From KBS50 sp042434095 (GTDB taxonomy: Bacteria > Actinomycetota > Actinomycetes > Mycobacteriales > Micromonosporaceae), in assembly GCF_042434095.1 (NCBI RefSeq), contig NZ_JBHLUE010000034.1:248001-312000 (forward strand): a DNA stretch of 64,000 nt, read 5' to 3'. The position numbers and the translations under genes are program-made. Below, one piece after another: positions 46,422 through 54,384 of the stretch. Each line of letters begins with the position of its first letter. Positions within the stretch are counted from its first letter, which is position 1. The notes below the pieces were generated by a model. That model searched no databases. It saw only the letters and a list, made by a program, of their open reading frames with translations, and was not told the DNA's origin.

Positions 46422-46760
46422 GTGACCGCCGACCCGACCACCGATTCCAGCCTGCCGATCCGGCTGCTGCACGACCGCGTGCTGGTCCGCCTCGAGGGGG
46501 CCGAGGGCGAGCGGCGCTCCACCGCCGGCATCGTCATCCCAGCCACCGCCGCCATGGGCCGGCGGCTGGCCTGGGCGACCGCGGTGGGGGTGGGCCCGCA
46601 CGTCCGGTCGATCGTCACGGGCGACCGGGTGCTGTTCGACCCCGAGGACCGCTCCGAGGTGGAGCTGCACGGTCGCGAGTACGTGCTGCTGCGGGAGCGG
46701 GACGTGCACGCCGTGGCGGCCCAGCGGGTGGAGAACGACGGCACCGGCCTCTATCTCTGA
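46422..46760 (+). CDS. Orphan GroES-like (Cpn10) protein
   Basis: A 112-residue beta-barrel protein of the chaperonin-10 family: P-I-R-L-L-H-D-R-V-L-V-R, T-A-G-I-V-I-P, A-V-G-V-G-P, G-D-R-V-L-F-D-P-E-D and Y-V-L-L-R-E-R-D-V. It is longer than true GroES (about 95-100) and its mobile-loop region (G-E-R-R-S-T-A-G) differs. It stands alone, 13.6 kb from groL, with no CIRCE element before it, so it is probably not the main co-chaperonin. GTG start at 46422. Confidence 0.83.
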   Translation: MTADPTTDSSLPIRLLHDRVLVRLEGAEGERRSTAGIVIPATAAMGRRLAWATAVGVGPHVRSIVTGDRVLFDPEDRSEVELHGREYVLLRERDVHAVAAQRVENDGTGLYL

Positions 46761-46777
46761 CCCGCGCCCCAGTGATC

Positions 46778-46847
46778 ACCGGCCCGGAGGGCCGTGGCCC
46801 GCGGCGGGGTCACCAGCCCGGGCGGCCGTGGCCCGGCGGCGGGGTCA
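46778..46847. repeat. Tandem ~34-bp duplication of the PrsW gene 3' end
   Basis: Two adjacent units of about 34-35 bp, each TGACCCCGCCGC followed by GGGCCACGGCC and a C/G-rich tail on the minus strand. The first is the last 11 codons of the PrsW gene; the second begins at its stop codon, and a third TGA follows. The copies are about 90% alike. Confidence 0.75.
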
Positions 46848-48312
46848 GCACGACCGGGATGGGCACCACCGGCTCGTCGGGCGGCTCGAGGGTGCGCCGT
46901 ACGCCATCCGGGAACGTGACGTGGTAGCGGCTGCCGTCCCAGATGGCGGCCGGGACCTGGGGATCGCGGCCGACGAAGACGGAGCGCAGCCCCGCGATCC
47001 GGACCAGCAGCTCCCGCTCCTCCTCGGTGCTGCGGGCGATCTCGGCGGGCCGGGTGTCCAGCCCCCGGCGCAGGCCGTCGCGCAGCAGCGCGAGCTTGGT
47101 GGCGGAGAACTGGTAGTCGCGCATCGCGCGCCGTCCGGCCTCGCCGGCCACCCGCCTGGCCCACTGCCGGGCCGCGTGTCGCCGGCCCAGGCTGCCCAGC
47201 GCCGCCACCTCCGGCGGGGTCAGCCAGCCGGACCGGACGTAGTCGGTGAGGGTCCGCTCGGTGAGCCGGCCCTCCCAGCTGCGCAGCCAGATGGCCAGCC
47301 CCACCATGCCGAAGAAGATCGGGACCATCACGCTCAGATAGCCGTAGAGCAGGATCAGGTTCTGCTTCAGCGCCACGGCCAGCGACGGGACGAGGTTCCA
47401 GGTGCCGTGCATCATCATCGCCACGAGCAGGCCGGCGATCGGCGCCAGGATCCGCACCCGGCGGTCCGCCGCCCGGGCCGCCAGCCCGAGCCCGACGCCG
47501 GTCATCGAGGTGAACAGCGGGTGCGCGAACCCGGAGAACAGGATCCGGACGATGAACGTGGCGAACAGGTACTGGGCGCCGGTGGCCGGGCCGTACTGCT
47601 GCGCGCCGGCCGCGTACCCGTGTCCGCCCAGGTAGAGGATGTTCTCCACCATCGCGAAGCCGACCGCCGAGAGTCCGCAGTAGACGATCCCGTCGACGAT
47701 GCCCGACCATTCGCGGCGGCGGAAGATGAGCAGCAGGATCGGGAAGGCGGCCTTGCTCGTCTCCTCGATGACCGGCGCCACCAGCACCGCGACCAGCGCC
47801 TCGGGCAGCCCGGCCGAGGCGAACGCCTTTGCCGCCAGGTCGTTCACCTGCAACGAGGCGTACGTGGCCACGGCGGCGCCCCAACCGAAGCAGAGCACCA
47901 GATATCTGACCGGCTCCGGCTCGTACCGGTCGAGCCAGAGGAAGCACGCCACCAGCACGGGAACCGGCACGATCGCGGCGGCGATGCCGATCAGCAGCGC
48001 CTGGGCGCCCAGGCTCTCGCCGAGGGTGAGCAGCATGGCGACGGCGCAGCCGGCGATGACCAGGATGACCGCGGCCAGCACGAGCCCCCGGCGCCAGCCC
48101 AGCCGGCGGATCCGGGTCGCCCGGCCACCCGAGCGCGGCTCGGCCGCACCCGGATCCGCGCCGGTCGCCATGCTGGCGCCGGGGTCGGCGGCCGGGAACC
48201 GGCCCGGCGCCGCTGGGGCCGGCGGCTCGGCGACCGCCGGGGGCGCGGGCGGCCCGGATGACGCGGGTGGCGACGGCGGAGAAAATCCTCCGCCGGGCGG
48301 GGTGTCGGCCAT
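46810..48312 (-). CDS. PrsW family intramembrane metalloprotease
   Basis: A 500-residue multi-pass membrane protein of the PrsW/CPBP-related glutamic-type metalloproteases. A Pro-rich N terminus (1-65) precedes the membrane core with the E-E-x-x-K motif V-I-E-E-T-S-K (Glu183, Glu184), F-A-M-V-E-N-I-L-Y and F-A-H-P-L-F-T-S-M-T. In Bacillus PrsW cleaves an anti-sigma factor; the target here is unknown. A soluble C-terminal region of about 160 residues is larger than in classical PrsW. The ATG at 48312 lies 4 bp after the FUSC-like stop, so the two are probably cotranscribed. The gene's 3' end is tandemly duplicated. Confidence 0.9.
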   Translation of the reverse strand: MADTPPGGGFSPPSPPASSGPPAPPAVAEPPAPAAPGRFPAADPGASMATGADPGAAEPRSGGRATRIRRLGWRRGLVLAAVILVIAGCAVAMLLTLGESLGAQALLIGIAAAIVPVPVLVACFLWLDRYEPEPVRYLVLCFGWGAAVATYASLQVNDLAAKAFASAGLPEALVAVLVAPVIEETSKAAFPILLLIFRRREWSGIVDGIVYCGLSAVGFAMVENILYLGGHGYAAGAQQYGPATGAQYLFATFIVRILFSGFAHPLFTSMTGVGLGLAARAADRRVRILAPIAGLLVAMMMHGTWNLVPSLAVALKQNLILLYGYLSVMVPIFFGMVGLAIWLRSWEGRLTERTLTDYVRSGWLTPPEVAALGSLGRRHAARQWARRVAGEAGRRAMRDYQFSATKLALLRDGLRRGLDTRPAEIARSTEEERELLVRIAGLRSVFVGRDPQVPAAIWDGSRYHVTFPDGVRRTLEPPDEPVVPIPVVLTPPPGHGRPGW

Positions 48313-48316
48313 GACG

Positions 48317-50011
48317 TCAGCGTAGTTGCCGCCGGCCGGTCGGTCCGGCCGCATCGACGCCGCCGGCCCGACCGTCCCCGGCCGCATCGACGCCGCCGGT
48401 CCGACCGTCCCCGGCCGCGGCCGTCCGGCCGTCCCCGGCGCCGCCCCGGCCGTCCCCGGCGCCGTTCCGACCGTCCCCGGCGCCGCCCCGGCCGTCCCCG
48501 GCCGTGCCCCGGCCGTCCCCGGCGCCGCCCTGGCCGTTCCCGGCGCCGCCCCGGCCGGTGCCGCCCGGTGCCCGGGCCCGGTGCTCCGCCGGCGCCCGCT
48601 CGTGGACCGGCCCCGAGGCCCGCCCGGCGGCCTCCAGCGCCGCCGCGGCGTGCCGTTCCTCCTCCGGTGACCGGCCGCCCCGCCGGCCGGCCGGCTGCTC
48701 CGCCGCGGACGCCGCCGGCTCCCCCGCGGCGGGTTTTGGCCCGCCCTGCTCGCCCTGCTCGCCCTGCTCGCCCTGCTCGGCCGGCCGGGCCTTCGCCTCC
48801 GCCTCGGCCTCCGCGTCCGGCCGGCCCGACCGGCCCGCCTCCACCGCCCGGCGGACCAGCCGGTTGGCCTCGGTCCGCTCGATGCCGCTGGCCCGCAGCA
48901 GGTCGCTGGCGGTCGTCCGGATCTGCGCCACCACCACGCTGCCGGAGAAGCCCACCCCCTCGGCGTACGCTCGGCCCGCCGCGCCCACCGCACGCAGCGA
49001 CCGTTCCCGGGTGGCCTCCGGCTCCGCCCCCGCGCCCAACTCGGTGAGCAGTTGCCGGACCGCCTCGGCGAGCTGGCCGACGGCCTCCGGCAGCGCCTCC
49101 GGCACGGGCTCGTCGTCCTCCAGCGCCGTGACGCTGCGCCGGATCAACGTTCCGGCGTTGGCCACGGCGTGCTCGATGAACTCCGCGCCCTCGACGTACT
49201 GCGCCAGGGCGCCACGGCGGTGCCAGCGGACCGGGGCCAGCGTGGCGGTCTCCCGGCCGCCCTCCAGGGCCTCCTGCAGGCCCTGCATGTGCTGCTCGAC
49301 CTCCTGCACCCGGTCCAGCGCCGCCTGGGCGCGGTCGGGGTCGCCGGCGGACAGCGCCTTGGCGGTGACGTCCAGCTCCCGGGCCAGGGTGTCCAGGGCC
49401 GGCCGGGCGGCCCGGTCGACCACCCGCAACGGGTTGAACGGCAGCAGCACCAGGCCCACGCCGAGCGCGGTGAACCCGCCCACGAGGGCGTCGATGACCC
49501 GCGGGAACTCGAGGTTCGGGCTCTTGGGGCGCAGCGCCACCAGCAACAGCGCGGTGACCGCCGCCTGGACCACCACCGACGGGCCGCCGCCCAGGAAGAT
49601 GGTGATCAGCACGGCCAGCGTGGTGATCATGCCGAGCTGCCACCAGCCGATCCCGAACGCGGCGATGAAGAGGTCGCCGACGCCGATGCCGACCGCCACG
49701 CCGATGATCAGCTCGATCGTCCGCCGGAGCCGCTGGCCCACGGAGGCCGCGAGGGTACCGACGGCCGAGATGGGCGCGAAGACCGGATCGGGGTTCTTCA
49801 GCAGGAAACGCACGATGGCCCAGGACAGGCTCGCCGCGATCCCGGCCTGGAGCGCCAGGACCAGATTGAACCGGACCCGGTGCACGCGGTCCCGCAGCGT
49901 CGGCCGGACCCGGCGGCGCAGCTCCCGCGCCGCGGCCTTGGCGGCCTGCGGGTCGGCGGGCACGGCAACGCCGGCGATCCGGACCCTGACCGGCTCGTCC
50001 CGCTGCGGCAT
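48317..50011 (-). CDS. FUSC/aromatic acid exporter-like membrane protein with repetitive tail
   Basis: A 564-residue protein. Residues about 45-205 hold some six helices with the FUSC-like F-A-P-I-S-A-V-G-T-L and a P-S-V-V-V-Q-A-A-V segment. A long helical cytoplasmic region follows (about 205-420). The last about 120 residues are low complexity: E-Q-G repeats, then Gly/Asp/Arg repeats (G-A-G-D-G-R). The family includes aromatic-acid efflux pumps, but the substrate is unknown. ATG at 50011. It is upstream of, and tightly linked to, prsW. Confidence 0.8.
   Translation of the reverse strand: MPQRDEPVRVRIAGVAVPADPQAAKAAARELRRRVRPTLRDRVHRVRFNLVLALQAGIAASLSWAIVRFLLKNPDPVFAPISAVGTLAASVGQRLRRTIELIIGVAVGIGVGDLFIAAFGIGWWQLGMITTLAVLITIFLGGGPSVVVQAAVTALLLVALRPKSPNLEFPRVIDALVGGFTALGVGLVLLPFNPLRVVDRAARPALDTLARELDVTAKALSAGDPDRAQAALDRVQEVEQHMQGLQEALEGGRETATLAPVRWHRRGALAQYVEGAEFIEHAVANAGTLIRRSVTALEDDEPVPEALPEAVGQLAEAVRQLLTELGAGAEPEATRERSLRAVGAAGRAYAEGVGFSGSVVVAQIRTTASDLLRASGIERTEANRLVRRAVEAGRSGRPDAEAEAEAKARPAEQGEQGEQGEQGGPKPAAGEPAASAAEQPAGRRGGRSPEEERHAAAALEAAGRASGPVHERAPAEHRARAPGGTGRGGAGNGQGGAGDGRGTAGDGRGGAGDGRNGAGDGRGGAGDGRTAAAGDGRTGGVDAAGDGRAGGVDAAGPTGRRQLR
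48345..48560. repeat. 18-bp minisatellite in the FUSC-like C-terminal tail
   Basis: About ten degenerate copies of an 18-bp unit close to GCCGTCCCCGGCGCCGCC, plus two longer 33-bp copies with GGCCGCATCGACGCCGCC, encode the Gly/Asp/Arg tail. Periods are multiples of three. Confidence 0.8.
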
Positions 50012-50081
50012 GGGCCGGACTACCCGTCCCGGGCGCGCTGAATCATCCGGCCGGAAACCGCCCATGCGGCAGACTCGGACC

Positions 50082-50726
50082 ATGACCGCCCTCATCGACC
50101 GCTGGACCGCCACCGCGCTGGCCGCCGGTTGCCGGGACCGGGACGCGGTCACCGGAGTCGGCACCGAGCTGCTGCACCGGTGGCGCGAACCGCACCGGCA
50201 GTACCACACCGAGGCACACCTGCGGGCGGTGCTGTCCACGGTGGATGAGCACGCCGGCGCGGCCGCCGACGCCGACCTCGTCCGGCTGGCCGCCTGGTGC
50301 CACGACGCGGTGTACGACTGCCACGCGGCCGCCGGGCACAACGAGCGGGAGAGCGCGGCGCTGGCCGGCACGCTGCTGGTCGAGGCCGGGCTGCCGGACA
50401 CCCGGATCGTGGAGGTGGAGCGGCTGGTGCTGCTCACCGCGACGCACCGGCCCGAGCCGGGCGACCGGAACGGCGGCCTGCTCTGCGACGCCGACCTGGC
50501 CGTCCTGGCCGGCCAACCGGACGAATACGACCGGTACGCCGCCGCGGTACGCCGGGAGTACGCGCACGTACCGGACCCGCTCTTCCGGGTGGGCCGGGCC
50601 ACCGTGCTGCGCGAACTGCTCGCCCTGCCCGAGCTCTACCGCCTGCCCGAGCTGGCCGCGCGCTGGACCGAGCCGGCCCGGGCCAATATGCGACGCGAGC
50701 TGGCCGCGCTCACGGCCGCGACCTGA
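50082..50726 (+). CDS. HD-domain predicted metal-dependent phosphohydrolase
   Basis: A 214-residue protein of the COG4339 HD type. The metal site is visible in R-Q-Y-H-T-E-A-H (His42) and A-W-C-H-D-A-V-Y-D (His74, Asp75), followed by N-E-R-E-S-A and a final C-D-A-D-L-A-V-L-A. The natural substrate is unknown. I take the ATG at 50082; one 18 bases upstream is also open. It is divergent from the FUSC-like gene, and its last 17 bases overlap the convergent DUF4031 gene. Confidence 0.87.
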   Translation: MTALIDRWTATALAAGCRDRDAVTGVGTELLHRWREPHRQYHTEAHLRAVLSTVDEHAGAAADADLVRLAAWCHDAVYDCHAAAGHNERESAALAGTLLVEAGLPDTRIVEVERLVLLTATHRPEPGDRNGGLLCDADLAVLAGQPDEYDRYAAAVRREYAHVPDPLFRVGRATVLRELLALPELYRLPELAARWTEPARANMRRELAALTAAT

Positions 50727-51006
50727 GCCCGCCCGGGCCGGCAAGGTGCCGCGGCCGGCGCAGGCCGGCGGAGCGCAGCCGGGCGGCGATCTCCCGGCCC
50801 GGCACCACCCGGGCGCCGAGCCAGACGGCCGTCTGGAAACGCTCGGCGGGCAGGTCGTAGTGGTCCCGGTCGAACCCCCGGCGCGGCACCCCGAGCAGCT
50901 CGGCGAACGCGTGCAGCTCGGCGTAGGACACGTCGCTGATCAGGTGGGACCAGAGCCGTCCCCGGGCGGGCCAGACCGGTGGGTCGACGAACAGCACGGC
51001 CGCCAC
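50710..51006 (-). CDS. DUF4031 domain protein
   Basis: A 98-residue protein. It shows the DUF4031 pattern F-V-D-P-P-V-W, W-S-H-L-I-S-D, E-L-H-A-F-A-E-L-L-G-V-P and H-Y-D-L-P-A-E-R-F, with A-V-W-L-G-A-R-V-V. The function is unknown. The start is probably the GTG at 51006; a second GTG three codons later is possible. The 3' end overlaps that of the HD gene by 17 bp. It is divergent from the FAD-linked oxidase gene across 66 bp. Confidence 0.8.
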   Translation of the reverse strand: MAAVLFVDPPVWPARGRLWSHLISDVSYAELHAFAELLGVPRRGFDRDHYDLPAERFQTAVWLGARVVPGREIAARLRSAGLRRPRHLAGPGGLRSRP

Positions 51007-51072
51007 GCTAGCGCGGGCGGCCGGACGGGCCGGCATGGCCGCCGGGCCGGGGCGCGGGCTAGCGTGCAAATC

Positions 51073-52467
51073 ATGCCCGACCTCATCGAAGATCTCCGGG
51101 CCGCGCTCGGCGCGGCCGCCGTGCTCAGCGACCCGGATCTGCTGGCCGGACACCGGCGGGACGAGGCCGACCTGTGCCCGGCGGGCACCCCGGCGGTGGT
51201 GGTACGCCCCCGGCACACCGACGACGTGGTGACCACGGTCCGGCTGGCCGCCCGGCACGGCGTACCGGTGGTGCCGCAGGGCGCGCGGACCGGGCTGGCC
51301 GGCGCGGCCAACGCGGTGGACGGCGCCGTGGTGCTGTCGATGACCTCGATGGACGAGATCCGCCGGATCGACCCGGTGAACCGGATCGCCGTGCTGCAAC
51401 CGGGCGTGGTCAACGCGACGCTGGCCGCGGCGGTGTCCCGGCACGGCCTGCGCTACCCGCCCGACCCCGGCTCGTGGGAGTCCTCCACCATCGGCGGGAA
51501 CGTGGCCACCAACGCCGGCGGGATGTGCTGCGTGAAGTACGGCGTCACCGGCGAGTACGTGCTCGGCCTCGAGGTGGTGCTGGCCTCCGGCGAGGTGCTC
51601 CGGACCGGGCGACAGACCGCCAAGGGGGTGGCCGGGTACGACCTCACCCGGCTCTTCGTCGGCTCCGAGGGCACCCTCGGGGTGATCACCGAGATCACCG
51701 TGGCGCTGCGGCCGGCCGCCGAGGAGTCGCTCACCCTGGTGGCGGTCTTCGACTCCGCGGCCGCGGCCGGCGACGCCGTGGCGGAGATCTCCGGGCAGGG
51801 CCTCACCCCGAGCCTGCTGGAACTGCTCGACCGGGTACACCTGCGGGCAATCGAGGCGTACCGGCCGATGGGGCTGCGCACGGACGCGAGCGCGCTGCTG
51901 CTGGCGGCGGCCGACACCGGCGCCCGGGCGGCCGGCGACCTGGACCGGATCGCGAAGCTCTGCGCCGCGGCGGGCGCCACGGAGGTGTTCGCCGCCACCG
52001 ACCCGGTGGAGGCGACCGCGCTGCTCCAGGCCCGCCGGCTGGCCCACCCGGCCATGGAACGGCTGGCGGCGCAGACCTACCCGGACGGCAACGGCGGGCT
52101 GGTCATCGACGACGTGGCGGTCCCCCGCGACCGGCTGGCCGACCTGCTCGACGGGGTGGACCGGATCGCCGTCGAGCACGAGGTGCCGATCGGGGTGGTC
52201 GGGCACGCCGGGGACGGCAACATGCACCCGAACATCGTGGTGGACCGCGCCGACCCGGCCAGCCTCGACCGTGGCCGCCACGCGTTCGACGCGATCATGG
52301 AGCTGGGGTTGTCCCTCGGCGGGACGTGCACCGGCGAGCACGGCGTCGGCCTGCTCAAGCGCGACTGGCTGGCCCGCGAGGCGGGGCCGGTGGGGATGCG
52401 GGTGCAGCGGGCCATCAAGGACGCCCTCGACCCGGCCGGCCTGCTCAACCCCGGCAAGGTGCTGTAG
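51073..52467 (+). CDS. FAD-linked oxidase (GlcD / D-lactate dehydrogenase type)
   Basis: A 464-residue flavoenzyme of the VAO family oxidising a 2-hydroxyacid such as D-lactate or glycolate. The FAD domain has V-V-P-Q-G-A-R-T-G-L-A-G, P-P-D-P-G-S and I-G-G-N-V-A-T-N-A-G-G. The C-terminal substrate domain ends G-H-A-G-D-G-N-M-H-P and C-T-G-E-H-G-V-G-L-L-K, with L-N-P-G-K at the end. No Fe-S subunit (GlcF) lies beside it, so a single-subunit enzyme is likely. The start is the ATG at 51073. It is convergent with glpD. Confidence 0.92.
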   Translation: MPDLIEDLRAALGAAAVLSDPDLLAGHRRDEADLCPAGTPAVVVRPRHTDDVVTTVRLAARHGVPVVPQGARTGLAGAANAVDGAVVLSMTSMDEIRRIDPVNRIAVLQPGVVNATLAAAVSRHGLRYPPDPGSWESSTIGGNVATNAGGMCCVKYGVTGEYVLGLEVVLASGEVLRTGRQTAKGVAGYDLTRLFVGSEGTLGVITEITVALRPAAEESLTLVAVFDSAAAAGDAVAEISGQGLTPSLLELLDRVHLRAIEAYRPMGLRTDASALLLAAADTGARAAGDLDRIAKLCAAAGATEVFAATDPVEATALLQARRLAHPAMERLAAQTYPDGNGGLVIDDVAVPRDRLADLLDGVDRIAVEHEVPIGVVGHAGDGNMHPNIVVDRADPASLDRGRHAFDAIMELGLSLGGTCTGEHGVGLLKRDWLAREAGPVGMRVQRAIKDALDPAGLLNPGKVL

Positions 52468-52497
52468 CCCCGGCCACACCGGGCTGACGGGCTCGAC

Positions 52498-54324
52498 TCA
52501 GGCGCGCAGGGCGTCCTGCGACGGCTCCTCCTCGCCGCGGTCGGCCGCGAACCCGCGTACGTCGAGCGCGCCGAGCCGGGCCGCGTCGGCGGTGGCGTCG
52601 TCGGGCATCCGCTGCGACTGCCGCTCGGCCGCCACCCGGGCCAGGTAGTGCGCCACCTCGCGGGCCCGAACCGCCTCGTCCCAGCCGAGCACGGCGCCCA
52701 TCAGCTCGGCCGCGTGCTCGGCCGACTCGGTTCCGCGGTGGGCGGTCTCGAAGGAGATCCGGGTCCGCCGGGTCAGCACGTCGTCCAGGTGCAGCGCCCC
52801 CTCGGCCCGGGCCGCGTACGTCACCTCGGCGGCCAGGTATTCCGGGGCGCCGGCCAGCGGGGAGGCCAGCAGCGGATCGGCGTCGATCAGCGCGAGCAGG
52901 TCCGTGGCGAGGGTGCCGTACCGCTCCAGCAGGTGTTCGAGCACGCCCACCGGGACGCCGTGCCGGCGGGCCAGGTCGGCCCGATCCCGCCACGTCGAGG
53001 CGTACCCGTCGGCCCCGAGCAGCGGCAGGTCCGCGGTCCGGGACGGGCGCACGGCGCCCAGCCGGCGGGCGGCCCGGTCCACCACGTCGGCCGCCATCAC
53101 CCGGTACGTCGTGTACTTGCCGCCGGCCACCAGCACCAGCCCGAGCATCGGCTCCACCACGGCGTGCTCGCGGGACAGCTTCGACGTCGAGTCGGCCTCG
53201 CCGGACAGCAGCGGCCGCAGCCCGGCGTACACCCCCTCGATGTCGGCGGCCGTGAGCGGCCGGTCGAGCACGGTGTTGACCTGGTCGAGCAGGTAGTCGA
53301 TGTCCCGCGCCGACGCCGCCGGGTGGGCCCGGTCCAGCCGCCAGTCGGTGTCGGTGGTGCCGATGATCCAGTGCCCGCCCCAGGGGATGACGAACAGCAC
53401 CGAGCTGGCCGTCCGGAGGATCAGCCCGGCCTCGCCGGTGATCGCCGAGCGGGGCACCACCAGGTGTACGCCCTTGGAGGCGCGCACCCGCATCCCGGGG
53501 CGCAGGCCCACGTCGCCGAGCATCCGGGACATGTCGTCGCTCCACACCCCGGTGGCGCCGATCACCGTGCGGGCCCGTACCTCGAACTCCGCGTCCGGGG
53601 CGCCGGCGGGCGCCTCCATGTCCCGGACCCGGACCCCGGTGACCTCCCGGGCCTGCCGCACCAGCCCCACCGCGCGGGCGCTGGTGACCACGGCCGCGCC
53701 CTGGCTGGCGGCGGTCCGGGCCAGCGTCACCACGAGCCGCGCGTCGTCCACCTGGCCGTCGTAGTAGCGGATGGCGCCGGCCGTCACGTCCGGGCGCAGG
53801 CTCGGGAACAGCCGGCGCGCCCCCTCCCGGGTGAGGTGCCTATGCAACGGCATGCCGCGGCCCTGGCCGAACAGGCCGGCGAACGCGTCGTACGCGGCCA
53901 CCCCCAGGCCGTAGTAGGCCCGTCGCCACGCCCGGCCGGGGATGCCGCCGGCGCCGGAACCGGCGGGCAGCGGCACCAGGAACGGCACCGGGCGGACCAG
54001 GTGGGGCGCGAGCCGGGTGGCCAGCAGGCCGCGCTCGGTCAGCGCCTCGTGCACCAGGTGGAACTCGAGCTGCTCGAGGTAGCGAAGCCCGCCGTGGATC
54101 AGCTTGCTGGACCGGCTGGACGTGCCAGCCGCGAAGTCGCGCGCCTCGACGAGGGCCACCTTGAGCCCGCGGGAGGCCGCGTCGAGGGCCGCGCCGGCAC
54201 CGGTCACCCCACCCCCGATGACCAGCACGTCGAACCGCTCGGCCCGCAACCGGCGCAGGTCGGCGGCCCGCCGGGCCGGGGAGAGCTGGCCGGCGACATT
54301 TCGGGAAACGCTCGGATCGCGCAC
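52498..54324 (-). CDS. glpD: Glycerol-3-phosphate dehydrogenase GlpD
   Basis: A 608-residue membrane-associated flavoenzyme oxidising glycerol-3-phosphate to dihydroxyacetone phosphate and feeding electrons to quinone. The dinucleotide fold I-G-G-G-V-T-G-A-G is at 36-44. Conserved G-T-S-S-R-S-S-K-L-I-H-G-G-L-R, A-S-K-G-V-H-L-V-V and W-I-I-G-T-T-D-T-D follow, with a C-terminal cap domain (about 420-560). No glpF/glpK is nearby. The GTG at 54324 follows GGATGG. The tail (last about 30 residues) is divergent and acidic. Confidence 0.94.
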   Translation of the reverse strand: MRDPSVSRNVAGQLSPARRAADLRRLRAERFDVLVIGGGVTGAGAALDAASRGLKVALVEARDFAAGTSSRSSKLIHGGLRYLEQLEFHLVHEALTERGLLATRLAPHLVRPVPFLVPLPAGSGAGGIPGRAWRRAYYGLGVAAYDAFAGLFGQGRGMPLHRHLTREGARRLFPSLRPDVTAGAIRYYDGQVDDARLVVTLARTAASQGAAVVTSARAVGLVRQAREVTGVRVRDMEAPAGAPDAEFEVRARTVIGATGVWSDDMSRMLGDVGLRPGMRVRASKGVHLVVPRSAITGEAGLILRTASSVLFVIPWGGHWIIGTTDTDWRLDRAHPAASARDIDYLLDQVNTVLDRPLTAADIEGVYAGLRPLLSGEADSTSKLSREHAVVEPMLGLVLVAGGKYTTYRVMAADVVDRAARRLGAVRPSRTADLPLLGADGYASTWRDRADLARRHGVPVGVLEHLLERYGTLATDLLALIDADPLLASPLAGAPEYLAAEVTYAARAEGALHLDDVLTRRTRISFETAHRGTESAEHAAELMGAVLGWDEAVRAREVAHYLARVAAERQSQRMPDDATADAARLGALDVRGFAADRGEEEPSQDALRA

Positions 54325-54384
54325 CCATCCACGGTAACCGGCGCTGTCCCGGACGGGTCGCCGGCGACCCGTAGTGTTCGCCTC

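Noticed and set aside
52648..54384. Upstream extension of the membrane subtilase frame across glpD
   Set aside because: The frame is open, but the minus strand holds intact GlpD with all motifs. The subtilase helices begin only after the ATG at 54385.
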